64,000 nucleotides of DNA from the NCBI GenBank assembly GCA_963920635.1, contig OY987303.1:43337223-43401222 (forward strand), given 5' to 3'. This document shows positions 18,396-26,900 of the stretch, in pieces. The stretch is from Pseudeuparius sepicola (lineage: Eukaryota > Arthropoda > Insecta > Coleoptera > Anthribidae). The notes under the pieces are model-generated. The model saw only the letters and a program-made list of their open reading frames with translations, was not told where the DNA came from and made no database searches. Numbering within the stretch: the stretch's first letter is position 1; the number at the start of each line of letters is the position of its first letter. Position numbers and translations under genes: made by a program.

Positions 18396-19073
18396 TTAAT
18401 AAAACCTCCTCCTATACAAATCAGCTAATACAAACTCCTCGTTGAATGAGAGAAGCTCAAAAATACAGTATGCATTAATATTATCTGATACAGTACATAG
18501 TGATTTTATAATATCTATAGCATTTATATTATAGTTGTATTTTAATAACAAATCATTCACTTCATCTAACATATTATAATAAAAATCCAATAAGTTATAT
18601 TTTAATATTAAATTAATTTTTGAGGTTATTTTACAATCAATTGTAAGCAATTGCATTACATCGTTAGCAGTGAAATAAAAATGAATATCATCTTTAGAAA
18701 GCACAATCATCAAATAGTTGACACCTGGGTACACGCTCAATTTCAAATTGGAGCTGAATTCTTTTGGTGGTATTGCAACATCTTCACCCAATTTTTCAAG
18801 GATTTTGTTGAATTCCACTGTTAACTGGAACCATTCAAAACGGTCCATGGATATAGGATTTGACGGATCGAGCAGGTTTATAATTTGCACTACTGGTTTG
18901 AAGAATCGTAGAGGGCTGAGTCCACAGTTTATCACATACAGATTTTCCGGCTTGAGCACAAATTGTGTACTTAGCAACAGCTGCTTTTCATTGTGGACCG
19001 CTTCATCATAACTATTCAAAACACGATTAACCTCGTTATTTTCGCTGCTAGTGCTGTACCCCGATTCACTCAT
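18396..19073 (-). CDS. conserved Polinton-type protein of unknown function (225 aa)
   Basis: Starts four bases downstream of the integrase stop, so probably on the same transcript. A Ser-rich disordered N-terminus (MSESGYSTSSENNE) precedes a strand-rich part, LYVINCGLSPLRFFKPVVQIINLL...MDRFEWFQLTVEFNKIL. Its F.P.V.I...W..L pattern faintly recalls PC4-like DNA-binding domains. The C-terminal half is helical and Asn/Leu-rich. I cannot assign a function. Confidence 0.55.
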   Translation of the reverse strand: MSESGYSTSSENNEVNRVLNSYDEAVHNEKQLLLSTQFVLKPENLYVINCGLSPLRFFKPVVQIINLLDPSNPISMDRFEWFQLTVEFNKILEKLGEDVAIPPKEFSSNLKLSVYPGVNYLMIVLSKDDIHFYFTANDVMQLLTIDCKITSKINLILKYNLLDFYYNMLDEVNDLLLKYNYNINAIDIIKSLCTVSDNINAYCIFELLSFNEEFVLADLYRRRFY

Positions 19074-19077
19074 GGTG

Positions 19078-20022
19078 TCAAACTACATCTGTGGCCCTTA
19101 TCCAGGAGTCATGTGTTTTATCGAAACCCAACCAGCGAACCAGCACTTTATCCCCCCTCCTTCTTAAAACTTTCTCCACAAGGTAAACATTTGGATTTGC
19201 TGCTTTTTGCAATTCCTCGCTGTATAAGCCACCCTTTATCGGATTCCCCTGCACATCTTCAAGCAAATAAGTTATGGGTGTGGTTTTTTGAATTTTAACA
19301 ATTTTAAATAATTCCGTGCTCCAATTAGGGGTGTAGCCCTTCTCAAAAACATGCTTGGCTTTGCTGATGCGAACCATATCGCCCTTTTTGAACTTTGATA
19401 TTTTAAAAACTGTAGGATAGCTGAAGGTTCTAAGTAAAGCAGCCTCGTTACTTTTATTTACATCTTTTGGCCTCATTCCAGTAGTTCTATGTCTTCTGTT
19501 ATTGTATTTATCAACAATTGTAGATAATATATCAATCCACTTATATGTGCCATTTAGGCTAAAGTATTTAAATAATCGTTCCTTTAACGTACGTATAACC
19601 CTCTCCACTATTGCAGCTTTTGTTATGCTAAAGGTACTATAATGATTAATTTTAAACTTTTTCATGAGATTTTGAAAATGGGAGTTGTAGAATTCTTTTC
19701 CATGATCACTTTGCAAGTTTCGTGGATGCCGTTGAGAGTTTTTCAGTATTTTATCAAAGGCCTTTGTCACTTCTTCACCAGTCTTAGATTTAAGGGCTTC
19801 ACACCAAACGTACTTGGAAAAACAGTCAATTACTACAAGAATAAACTTAAATTTGTTATTGTGAGCTGTATATTGATCTAACTGGGCGAGGTCAACCTGC
19901 CAGAGGTCATCCAATCCTTTAATAATGGTCCGACGACGAGGGTATTTTTTCAATGCTCGTCTGTGTAATTCATTCACAATTTGAATCTTTTCTTTACTAT
20001 GCTTTGTTTTCGTTGCTTTCAT
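19078..20022 (-). CDS. INT: RVE-family integrase with C-terminal chromodomain (314 aa)
   Basis: Inserts the replicated element into chromosomal DNA and makes the 6-bp duplication. The catalytic triad is D44 (WQVDLAQL), D106 (LQSDHGKEF) and E140 (KAAIVERV), with 33 residues between the last two. The SH3-like stretch KKGDMVRI...FEKGYTPNWSTELFKI lies at about 222-250. A chromodomain follows, NVYLVEKVLRRRGDKVLVRWLGF...SWI (about 278-307). A chromodomain is a known feature of Polinton integrases and may steer insertion to particular chromatin. The frame is complete; no separate N-terminal zinc finger is visible. Its start overlaps the fibre-like gene by 26 bases. Confidence 0.93.
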   Translation of the reverse strand: MKATKTKHSKEKIQIVNELHRRALKKYPRRRTIIKGLDDLWQVDLAQLDQYTAHNNKFKFILVVIDCFSKYVWCEALKSKTGEEVTKAFDKILKNSQRHPRNLQSDHGKEFYNSHFQNLMKKFKINHYSTFSITKAAIVERVIRTLKERLFKYFSLNGTYKWIDILSTIVDKYNNRRHRTTGMRPKDVNKSNEAALLRTFSYPTVFKISKFKKGDMVRISKAKHVFEKGYTPNWSTELFKIVKIQKTTPITYLLEDVQGNPIKGGLYSEELQKAANPNVYLVEKVLRRRGDKVLVRWLGFDKTHDSWIRATDVV

Positions 20023-20302
20023 TATGTTTTTGATATTCCAAAACCCTTATTCTATACAAAATTTCACGCAGTTGTTTTTCCTGAATTACAATATGTGACT
20101 GTAAGGCTTTTTTTATTTCAGAAAGTGAATCATCGACGTATTTTTTGTTAGTTGCATCACCTAATACTTTCGGAGCCTTAAGATTGCTGATTTTTAAATT
20201 TCTCGCATCTATATGACCTTCAGGAGTAAAAGTTAAACCGCCTGTGTGAACACTTGGCCGTGAATAAATTCTTGAATACTGACCAAACTTATTAATACTC
20301 AT
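19997..20302 (-). CDS. phage-tail-fibre-like trimeric protein (101 aa)
   Basis: Residues 21-60 (GGLTFTPEGHIDARNLKISN..., then DATNKKYVDDSL) match the 'N..I.N...P....DA.NK.YVD' motif of phage tail-fibre and other trimeric beta-structured proteins. A coiled coil follows (about 55-92, IKKALQSHIVIQEKQLREIL). I infer a small trimeric fibre or vertex spike, which would be a host-contact part of a particle. Its own TATA-like TATAAATAC lies at about 20334-20342. The 3' end overlaps the integrase gene. Confidence 0.6.
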   Translation of the reverse strand: MSINKFGQYSRIYSRPSVHTGGLTFTPEGHIDARNLKISNLKAPKVLGDATNKKYVDDSLSEIKKALQSHIVIQEKQLREILYRIRVLEYQKHNESNENKA

Positions 20303-20343
20303 TTTGTGACTGGTGATAACCTTGTAATGCGCTTGTATTTATA

Positions 20344-21198
20344 TTAAGAAATGATGTGAGCCTCTTTTAATTCTGTCTCTATAGCAGTTATTTCATTATC
20401 GTGCGAGGTGTTTCCAGCATTTTTAGAAGCAATAAGAAGCATTAATCTATCCACTAATTCATTCACATCATCCCAATAAATATACTCGATTGGTTTTTTA
20501 TTGTAAATTAAATGCATACCAGTACCCGAACGTGTTTTTGGTTTAGCTGGAGATTTTCCTGGTTTGAAAATAGGCCTAATAATTTTAAAATATTTTGATA
20601 GTTTTGAGCTTTTTAATTTGCCTCTGGTATCAAGATGTGCCCCAGTTAATTTTAAAATATCGATATATTTTGCAAAGTCTTCGTCTGTGTATTTTGGATC
20701 AGTATAAAAAATCAAATCGTATAGTCCTGATGTTCCCTCAAAATTCTTTCCCTTAACAATTATATCTCCACTAATATCAAAATCAATATTTTTACCGGCT
20801 AGCAAAAATTTTGATTGAGATGCGTCATAAACGGGGCCATATACTTTATCAATTTTCTTTGAATTATCATGGTAGTCTTGTATATATTGTTTTGCTATAT
20901 TAGGATAGGAAACATCTTCAGGTTCACTATTTTGTACATCGGAATCGAAAAAATCAGCCTCCTTTTTTAACTGTGGGCTTTCCGGTTCTTCTTTTTTATA
21001 TTTCATTTTTGTGAAGTTAGGTAGTTTGATTTTGCTCAGGGATTGCGTAACTGGTGTGAACATTTTTTTAATCGATTCGTCTTCTTCAATTTTACCTAAT
21101 TTGAGTGCCACATACTTTTTTCTAACAGCGCGAGCGAGTTCACTGACTTTCTTCGCACGCTGCATTTTAAATAATTGATCTTGCGTTGTTGATGGCAT
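20344..21198 (-). CDS. DUF8207-type Polinton protein (284 aa)
   Basis: Conserved in insect mobile elements and annotated there as DUF8207, as I recall. The N-terminal 40 residues are helical and basic; a charged Pro/Glu linker follows (60-95). The globular part contains YGPVY...FLLAGKNIDFDISGDIIVKG, GTSGLYDLIF and LTGAHLDTRGK. The end GTGMHLIY...YIYWDDVNELVDRLMLLIASKNAGNTSHDNEI is the family signature. Molecular role is unknown; its place between ATPase and fibre suggests a virion or assembly protein. The TATA box TATATAAAG on the minus strand (about 21232-21240) overlaps the end of the ATPase gene. Confidence 0.75.
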   Translation of the reverse strand: MPSTTQDQLFKMQRAKKVSELARAVRKKYVALKLGKIEEDESIKKMFTPVTQSLSKIKLPNFTKMKYKKEEPESPQLKKEADFFDSDVQNSEPEDVSYPNIAKQYIQDYHDNSKKIDKVYGPVYDASQSKFLLAGKNIDFDISGDIIVKGKNFEGTSGLYDLIFYTDPKYTDEDFAKYIDILKLTGAHLDTRGKLKSSKLSKYFKIIRPIFKPGKSPAKPKTRSGTGMHLIYNKKPIEYIYWDDVNELVDRLMLLIASKNAGNTSHDNEITAIETELKEAHIIS

Positions 21199-21225
21199 GA
21201 TTCAAAATTAGTTAATCCAGCTGAG

Positions 21226-21915
21226 TTACAGCTTTATATACTTATCAAATCCATTTCTGTAACGCCCATTTTTTAACTCAAAATCTTTTACAATTACTAA
21301 AGTACCGTAAGCATTATTCCAGCACTCGCTACACATAACTTTAAATTGATCATAAGTTAAATCCGGAGACACATGCTCATCAAAAACATGACGTAAGTTC
21401 ATATCATCCTGTCGAAATAGTACAATAACATTACAGTTATCGCGGACCAGCTGTTTAGGTATTTTCGAGTAAGTCTGACAAAGATATATGACATCAACGC
21501 CTTTGTGCCGTCCCATCGAATAAAACTCACGTATCTTATCTTGCCGATCACAACTCACATCATCGAAAATAAAAACTGAATTTTCCAAGGCCTCGGATGG
21601 TGGAATGACATCATCATTAGCTTTAAATGGAAAATATCCGATTTTAGGAACTTTTTTTAAGACATCTTGTAGGAACTGATATTTTGGCTGATATAAGCTT
21701 TTACTATAAACGTAGATATTCTCAAACTTCAGACCATTTTTGTTAAATATTATACTTAAAAGGGCATTTGTTTTACCACAGTTGCTAGGTCCTATGAACG
21801 CAGCTCTAACGGACTCTGGAAACAGTTTACCATGCTTAGATGCCTGTCTGATCCCTGTATCTGCAACGTCTAAGTTTTCAATAGGGAGAGAGCTTTGTTG
21901 TTGCCTTATTTGCAT
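21226..21915 (-). CDS. ATPase: A32/FtsK-HerA-type genome-packaging ATPase (229 aa)
   Basis: Pumps DNA into particles in related elements. Walker A is GPSNCGKT at 42-49, Walker B is VFIFDD at 114-119, and a sensor Gln is in YLCQTYSKIPKQLVRDN (Q147). The length is typical of Polinton packaging ATPases. It is the first gene of the leftward cluster; TATAAATAG on the minus strand (about 21951-21959) lies about 40 bases before the ATG. No defect seen. Confidence 0.92.
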   Translation of the reverse strand: MQIRQQQSSLPIENLDVADTGIRQASKHGKLFPESVRAAFIGPSNCGKTNALLSIIFNKNGLKFENIYVYSKSLYQPKYQFLQDVLKKVPKIGYFPFKANDDVIPPSEALENSVFIFDDVSCDRQDKIREFYSMGRHKGVDVIYLCQTYSKIPKQLVRDNCNVIVLFRQDDMNLRHVFDEHVSPDLTYDQFKVMCSECWNNAYGTLVIVKDFELKNGRYRNGFDKYIKL

Positions 21916-22500
21916 TTTGGACTCTTTTAAAATTAATAAGACATTTGATGTCTATTTATACTTTCAAAGTTATCTTGTAAAAAAATTCAAAATCATTTAA
22001 AAATTGTCGACCTTTTTAGTGTCATCCTTTTCCTAACGTGTGATAATCTACAACACAGTGACCTCTCCTGAACATAATAAAAGAAAAAAATACCGAGCGC
22101 TACTTGAATCTAAGAATCGACAATTGCCCGGCTTCACCCGGGATTATAATCTCACCGCGTCGGCTTTCGCCTTCGCCCGCATCACAAGCAATTTTAAAGT
22201 CGGGTCGAGTTGGGTGATAGTCAACTGGTCTCATAATTACGTAATGCGCTTGAAAGTTGAATATCTTATAAACTAAGGAATCTACAAAAAAATGTTTCAA
22301 ATAAAAGTCGTAGCATATCAAAGGGGCTAATCAAATGTTTATAAAAGAAAATTTACAGATGACGTTTTCAAGGTCATATGACAATTAAGTTGGTTTTTTC
22401 AATGACACCCTGCTGTTTTTATTTGATAAAAGCATTTAGCTTCTTTCTCGGAATATATTTCATTAGAAACATTTTTTTCTAGATTGTAGGTTTCAAGGAC
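21916..22500. promoter_or_regulatory. divergent intergenic region between the ATPase cluster and the 237-aa gene
   Basis: Holds the leftward TATA box near 21955 and AT-rich leader sequence. A GC-richer patch at about 22125-22225 (GTCGGCTTTCGCCTTCGCCC) is open in two frames without a recognisable domain. I see no gene. Confidence 0.4.
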
Positions 22501-22548
22501 ATGAATTTTTGCTTCGTTGCAAAATTAAATTTTCTAGCGGTTGCGCCT

Positions 22549-22558
22549 TGGTATATAA
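22549..22558 (+). promoter_or_regulatory. TATA box that decides the start of the 237-aa gene
   Basis: GGTATATAAAGAGC at about 22549 lies inside the frame that could begin at 22501. It predicts transcription from about 22580, which favours the ATG at 22621. Confidence 0.55.
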
Positions 22559-22620
22559 AGAGCGGATGGTTTATAAACATAGCAGAGCAAACACTGAACC
22601 ACATCGACATATTCGTAAAT

Positions 22621-23331
22621 ATGAGTGCCTTTGTAAATATCGACTTTAAGGCGTATCTTGCCTCACACAGAGTGTTATTTCAGCATTGCCATGGTGATTC
22701 ATTGACTTATATACTACAAAAACAAGATTTTATTATCCCAAACGAGTGGTTTGAAAAAGTTGCCAAGCAAGAACTCCATGAAATTTGTACCTATCGTTTA
22801 ATGTTGGAAAAAAAACAGCATATTGATAATTACGTGATACAAATCATTAATATATGTGACGCAGAAAACATTGAACAAATAAATTATTTTACGCTTGATG
22901 GACTTCTGAAGAAACATGGTTTGGACTCTGGGCTCCAATATAAGATGTATATTCTTAACATATTAAGTGAAGAATACCTTTTAGAACAGTCGTATCCTAC
23001 CAAAAACTTAACAAATTATAGAGATTTATTAATATGTATTGATGATTTTATATGTGCCGCCGCTTATCTTGCAAGATATGAAAATTTGAGGGATTTTACA
23101 AAGGCACTAAATGATATGAAATTAACCTATAAATTTGAACCTATACATAATGAGCGTCATATGCATATTTTGAAATGGCTACAAAAGAATATAAAAAAAT
23201 ATGAAGAGAATTCAGAAGCCATTCTAGGATGGGAGTGTGGACCAGACTCTGGTCATTGGCCATCTACCAAAGTGGACGATTATAAAATGACAATTTCGTT
23301 ATTATATACATTTGTAGTTAATACTTTTTAA
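22621..23331 (+). CDS. uncharacterised protein (about 236 aa)
   Basis: The frame is open from an ATG at 22501, but a TATA box at about 22549 points to the ATG 22621 (MSAFVNIDF). The product is largely helical with scattered Cys and His, and ends with LGWECGPDSGHWPSTKVDDYK and a hydrophobic tail. I recognise no domain. It stands alone at the right end of the gene block, where Polintons often keep lineage-specific cargo. A host-interaction role is only a guess. Confidence 0.5.
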   Translation: MSAFVNIDFKAYLASHRVLFQHCHGDSLTYILQKQDFIIPNEWFEKVAKQELHEICTYRLMLEKKQHIDNYVIQIINICDAENIEQINYFTLDGLLKKHGLDSGLQYKMYILNILSEEYLLEQSYPTKNLTNYRDLLICIDDFICAAAYLARYENLRDFTKALNDMKLTYKFEPIHNERHMHILKWLQKNIKKYEENSEAILGWECGPDSGHWPSTKVDDYKMTISLLYTFVVNTF

Positions 23332-24528
23332 AAATAAAACTGCTTTTAACTTGTCTGATTTTGTTCCTTAAAGGAGATATCCATTTATATCTACCAAATT
23401 CAAATTATGGCGACGGCGGCGGGGTACATAGATTCTCACATAAATAGCGAAGAGGTTCTCTTAACGAACTAGAGTTCAAATTATGTTGACCGCATCGGGA
23501 TATTAGACATGTGAATTCTAATTTTTAATGGACTTCGCTTGTATCAGATATTTGACTAAATTTTGTTTATTTCTGGCGAGGTGGTCTGGTAGAAATGTTA
23601 CGTGAAGGTAGTTCGTATTCCCAGATTTGAAACTCAGCTATGGCAGTGGCTGGGAAAGGTGACCGAGGACTTTTTTTAAAAAAAAGTTCGGGATCAGATG
23701 TTTTTTAACATTGTCACTGCGCGTTCCTCGCTGCAATGCCTTGAACTGTGTGGGGCAGTGACGAGAGTTTGTAAACACCATTAGGTTTAATTAGTTTAAG
23801 TTTACTTTAGGTTAATGTTACTTTAGCATAAGTTTACTTTAAGGTACTTGGTGTTTCTTGGATCTGCCTGTACCCACCCGTCGAAAACAAATATGCGTTT
23901 GTATATACTGACCGTACAAGTACCATTAGTTTTCGGTAAATTGAGGTGGCACAGAAAGTTTGAGGTATTGAATTACGACGTAAGGATAGGGTCCGCCCCT
24001 ACCCAGAGGTAGAACCGCTTACGTCGGACCTCGTAATTCCTTTGGGTATGGGGGGGATCCGGCCCCTTGTCAAAATGGCAGGGGGTTTTGCTGCCGCGGC
24101 ATTTGGCAGGGGGCTTGGACCCAGGCCCCGACCGCCGATTTGCAAGCCCCTTTTCCAAGCATTGCGCTACGCTTGGACCTTTTCCGAAAGCCGACGCCGC
24201 CGCCGCTGAGCTGCCACGCCCGCGCTGGCTGTCCGACGCCGCACGCCGCCACGCTGGTTGTTCGACGCCGCTCCCGGGTTGCCCGATCACCGCCGCTGGC
24301 AGGCCGCCGCCGCCCGTAGCCAGACACCGCGGCGCTTAGCAGGAGCCTCGCCCAGCGTAGCTCCCGACTGTGTAAGATGCAAGCGCCACAGCTTCCGTTT
24401 GTTACGGTCGGGCGATGGAGTAAACATCGTTAAGTGCTGGGATATGTATACGCTACAGTTTCATTTATTTAATTCATAGCAAATAAAGATTGAAATTTAT
24501 ATGATTCGTTTCAATGCTATGTTACTCG
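23332..24528. other. non-coding region with a GC-rich block inside the Polinton
   Basis: Sequence at 23340-23960 is AT-rich and unrecognised. At about 23969-24042 an imperfect hairpin with AATTACGACGTAAG and CTTACGTC...CTCGTAATT arms borders a strongly GC-rich block (about 24050-24420). That block is open in several frames on both strands, but codon patterns look like plain GC richness. It contrasts sharply with the rest of the element and may be a separate insertion. Confidence 0.5.
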
Positions 24529-25430
24529 CATAATAAAAGACTGGCTGATGTTTAAACCTTTATTAAAAATAATGAGATATTTTCAAACACAGGCATGATG
24601 CTTTTATATTCCTTTATTAAGTACGTTTTATGACTAATACAAGATTATAACACAAATTACTATTTGAAGAATTCCATGTTAATTTTCTATTCCCCCAATG
24701 ACCATATTTCAAACTGATTGGCCTTGTTTTTTCCCATATCCAGTTGTCCTTTGTAAACCAACGCGTATTTTTCACTGGAAAAATGTTCGAGGCACGGTTT
24801 GAACGCGTGTGTCACTCTGTTCGGCAGGAAAACGACACTCTCCTCCAACTCCAGCAAAATGGTCTCCCCGAACGTCGTTTGCACCACCTTGCCCGAGAGA
24901 ATTTTCATCGGCACGCCTTCATCCAATTCCACTAACTTTACCGTCGGTTTCTGAGACAAGCAACCAACTTTGTTGATGGTTTCCAAATCCATTTTGCTGC
25001 AAGCCATCTTCGGCTACTGAACTCCAAACAGCAAACTCTGTCTTTTATCAAAGCTAGAGGGGTGGGGCTAATGGAAATGCCTTCCCACCCAAATTCCCAG
25101 AAGCCACTCTAGCTTTGACCTCTAAGCCTCCTTGAAGCGATTCAACCTTGAAGCGCGGAAACCTTGAAGCTATTCTAAACACGCCCCCCTTCAATTCCCA
25201 GAAATTAACCTTGAAGCGATTCTCGGAAATTAACCTTGAAGCTATTCTAGGAAACCACGCCCCTTGACCTTGTACATCAATTCCCAGAAATTAACCTTGA
25301 AGCGGTTCTCGGAAATTAACCTTGAAGCTATTCTAGCCACGCCCCTTGACCTTGAACACCCCATCGCGACTTCGCAACAACGACGACCTTGGCGGCCATT
25401 TTGGACTCGTACCCGCTTTGACTCACTACT
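24529..25430 (-). repeat. Polinton right TIR, 902 bp
   Basis: Inverse copy of 5597-6498, including the subterminal CTTCAAGGTTAATTTC repeats and the OB-fold-like gene. Inward of 24529 the two arms lose clear similarity, apart from a short shared block with CAATCTTTATTTGCT. Confidence 0.95.
24687..25007 (-). CDS. OB-fold-like small protein encoded in the right TIR (106 aa)
   Basis: Mirror copy of the left-TIR gene, transcribed inward from the right end. It differs by one residue I could see: His instead of Gln in the VTxAF segment. Promoter and polyadenylation signals are duplicated with it, so both copies should be expressed alike. The plus-strand frame at 24744-24935 is its antisense shadow. 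Confidence 0.7.
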   Translation of the reverse strand: MACSKMDLETINKVGCLSQKPTVKLVELDEGVPMKILSGKVVQTTFGETILLELEESVVFLPNRVTHAFKPCLEHFSSEKYALVYKGQLDMGKNKANQFEIWSLGE

Positions 25431-25436
25431 GTTTGT
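25431..25436. repeat. target site duplication, right (GTTTGT)
   Basis: Second copy of GTTTGT, abutting the terminal ...CACTACT of the Polinton. Confidence 0.9.
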
Positions 25437-25490
25437 ATTTTAAACCAGGAGTTTTGTATGATGTTTTTTCTTCTCTTCTATAATTTTCTT
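25437..25490 (+). pseudogene. THAP/P-element-like relic, continuation beyond the Polinton
   Basis: Directly after the right-hand target duplication, one frame reads FKPGVLYDVF. This resembles the segment expected just after the fragment ending at 5596 in P-element/THAP9-like proteins. A stop follows within a few codons. It supports reading the Polinton as an insertion into this relic. Confidence 0.45.
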
Positions 25491-26039
25491 ATCTTATATT
25501 ATTTTTTTATTTATATAATTTTTTTCTCAGTAGTCCCGCATGGTCTCGGGAGGGGGGAGGTGTCTGTTCTGCGTATCATGTTCATCAATAGATGGAATTA
25601 GAAAAGGGAGAAAGAAAAGAAACAGAAGGGGAAACAGATTTAGAGTAGGATTATGTTTATTTAGATTATATTATTAGATCAGGTGCTAGTGGATTTAAGT
25701 AGATGTGAGATGGGGGTAAAGCACACAAGTATTTTAAATACTTAGGCTAAGACCCTCGTCTTAAAATCATTAACTACTATTATTGTACCACAATTACTTT
25801 AAATAAAAAAAATTATGTTATGTCTTGGCAAAATTTCTAATTACACAAAATTGGTAGTACCTAGTTACTTGAGCAAAGGCTATTCTAGTTTGATCAGGAA
25901 AAGTGATCGCTATCCGAAAATAACAATGAAGCCCAAATAATAGTAGTTGTTGCTCCTAGTTTGGGGAATTAGAATTTCTCGATATTATGGTTTGTTTACA
26001 CAGTGCTGCAAAGTTCAGTTTTTATGAATTTGCGTTATA
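25491..26039. other. non-coding DNA between the Polinton and the next transposon
   Basis: T-rich low-complexity sequence followed by unremarkable AT-rich DNA. No open frame of interest. Confidence 0.4.
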
Positions 26040-26086
26040 CAGTGTGTCCCCAGATGGGATACCGCACTTTTGTAAAGTTTCTTATA

Positions 26087-26833
26087 TTTGATTTTTCGAG
26101 AAAAACTCATTCTTGATAAAAAGTTTAGCTTGTTCTTAAAATAAGATTGGCATGGAAAAAGTTAACATTACTTATAATGGAAAATTGATAAAACGTTAAT
26201 TAACATAAGAGTACACTGCCTCTATTTGTAGAGATACTGAAAAAAATTATAAACAAAATTTGTTCAGCGTGTTGAGTTACTTAGGTGTGCAAAATATCAA
26301 AGTGTAAGGCCTACTTTGATTTTTTTATTTTTCTTATTGCTTTTCTTCGATTAAATGTTTTTCTGCAAATAGTATGACAAAACTGTATTAACAAAAGTTA
26401 CTCAGAGTAGGAAACTATGTACGACGAAAAAATTTTGACAATCCTGGCCTACTTTGAGTTTCTTCCAATATTTTCCAAAATACAAAGAAGGCCTAGAATT
26501 GTTAAATTTTGTTATCAGGCGCAGTTTTCCATTCTGGGTAACCTTTGTTAATACAGTTTTGTCATGCTATTTACAGGAAACTATTTAATAAAAAAAAACA
26601 AGAAAAAAAATCAAAAAATCAAAGTAGGCCTAACTCTTTGAAATTTTGTAGACGTAAGTAACTTACTACGCTGAACAAATCTTTATAACTTTTTTCAATA
26701 TCTATACAAATAGAGGCAGTTTACTCTTAAGATAATTAACGTTTTTTTCAATTCTGCGGCACCCAGTGTAAGTAATGTTATTTTAAGAACAAGCAAAACT
26801 TTTTATCAAGAATGACTTTTTCTCGAAAAATCA
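26087..26833. mobile_element. fold-back element inserted in the transposon's left TIR
   Basis: Two imperfectly inverted arms of about 370 bp meet near 26465. Outer ends read TGATTTTTCGAGAAAAA and its inverse. It interrupts the surrounding TIR exactly between CTTATA and TATACAGGG; the right TIR at about 30405 reads CTTATACAGGG uninterrupted. The duplicated target is therefore TATA or TA. Confidence 0.7.
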
Positions 26834-26900
26834 TATACAGGGTGTAACTTTGATAAGTACAGAAATTTTAAGGGCAGGTCGGGAAAAATGCACTTGTTAC

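Larger units (their letters stand above)
5597..25430. mobile_element. Polinton/Maverick (adintovirus-like) element, 19,834 bp
   Basis: A complete self-synthesising DNA element. Termini are AGTAGTGAGTC... and its inverse (5'-AG...CT-3'), TIRs are 902 bp, and a 6-bp duplication flanks it. It carries protein-primed DNA polymerase B, RVE integrase with chromodomain, packaging ATPase, double- and single-jelly-roll capsid proteins and an adenain-like protease, which is the defining Polinton set. Extra genes are a parvovirus-type PLA2, a fibre-like protein, a DUF8207-type protein, OB-fold-like proteins and several unknowns. The protease region has frame breaks, so independence of this copy is doubtful. 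Confidence 0.95.

Noticed and set aside
22040..22321. 78-aa plus and 73-aa minus frames in the divergent intergenic region
   Set aside because: Mutually overlapping, no domain, and located in promoter sequence.
23973..24479. Four overlapping frames on both strands in the GC-rich block
   Set aside because: High GC removes stop codons in all frames. The sequences are Pro/Arg/Ala-biased without domains or start context.
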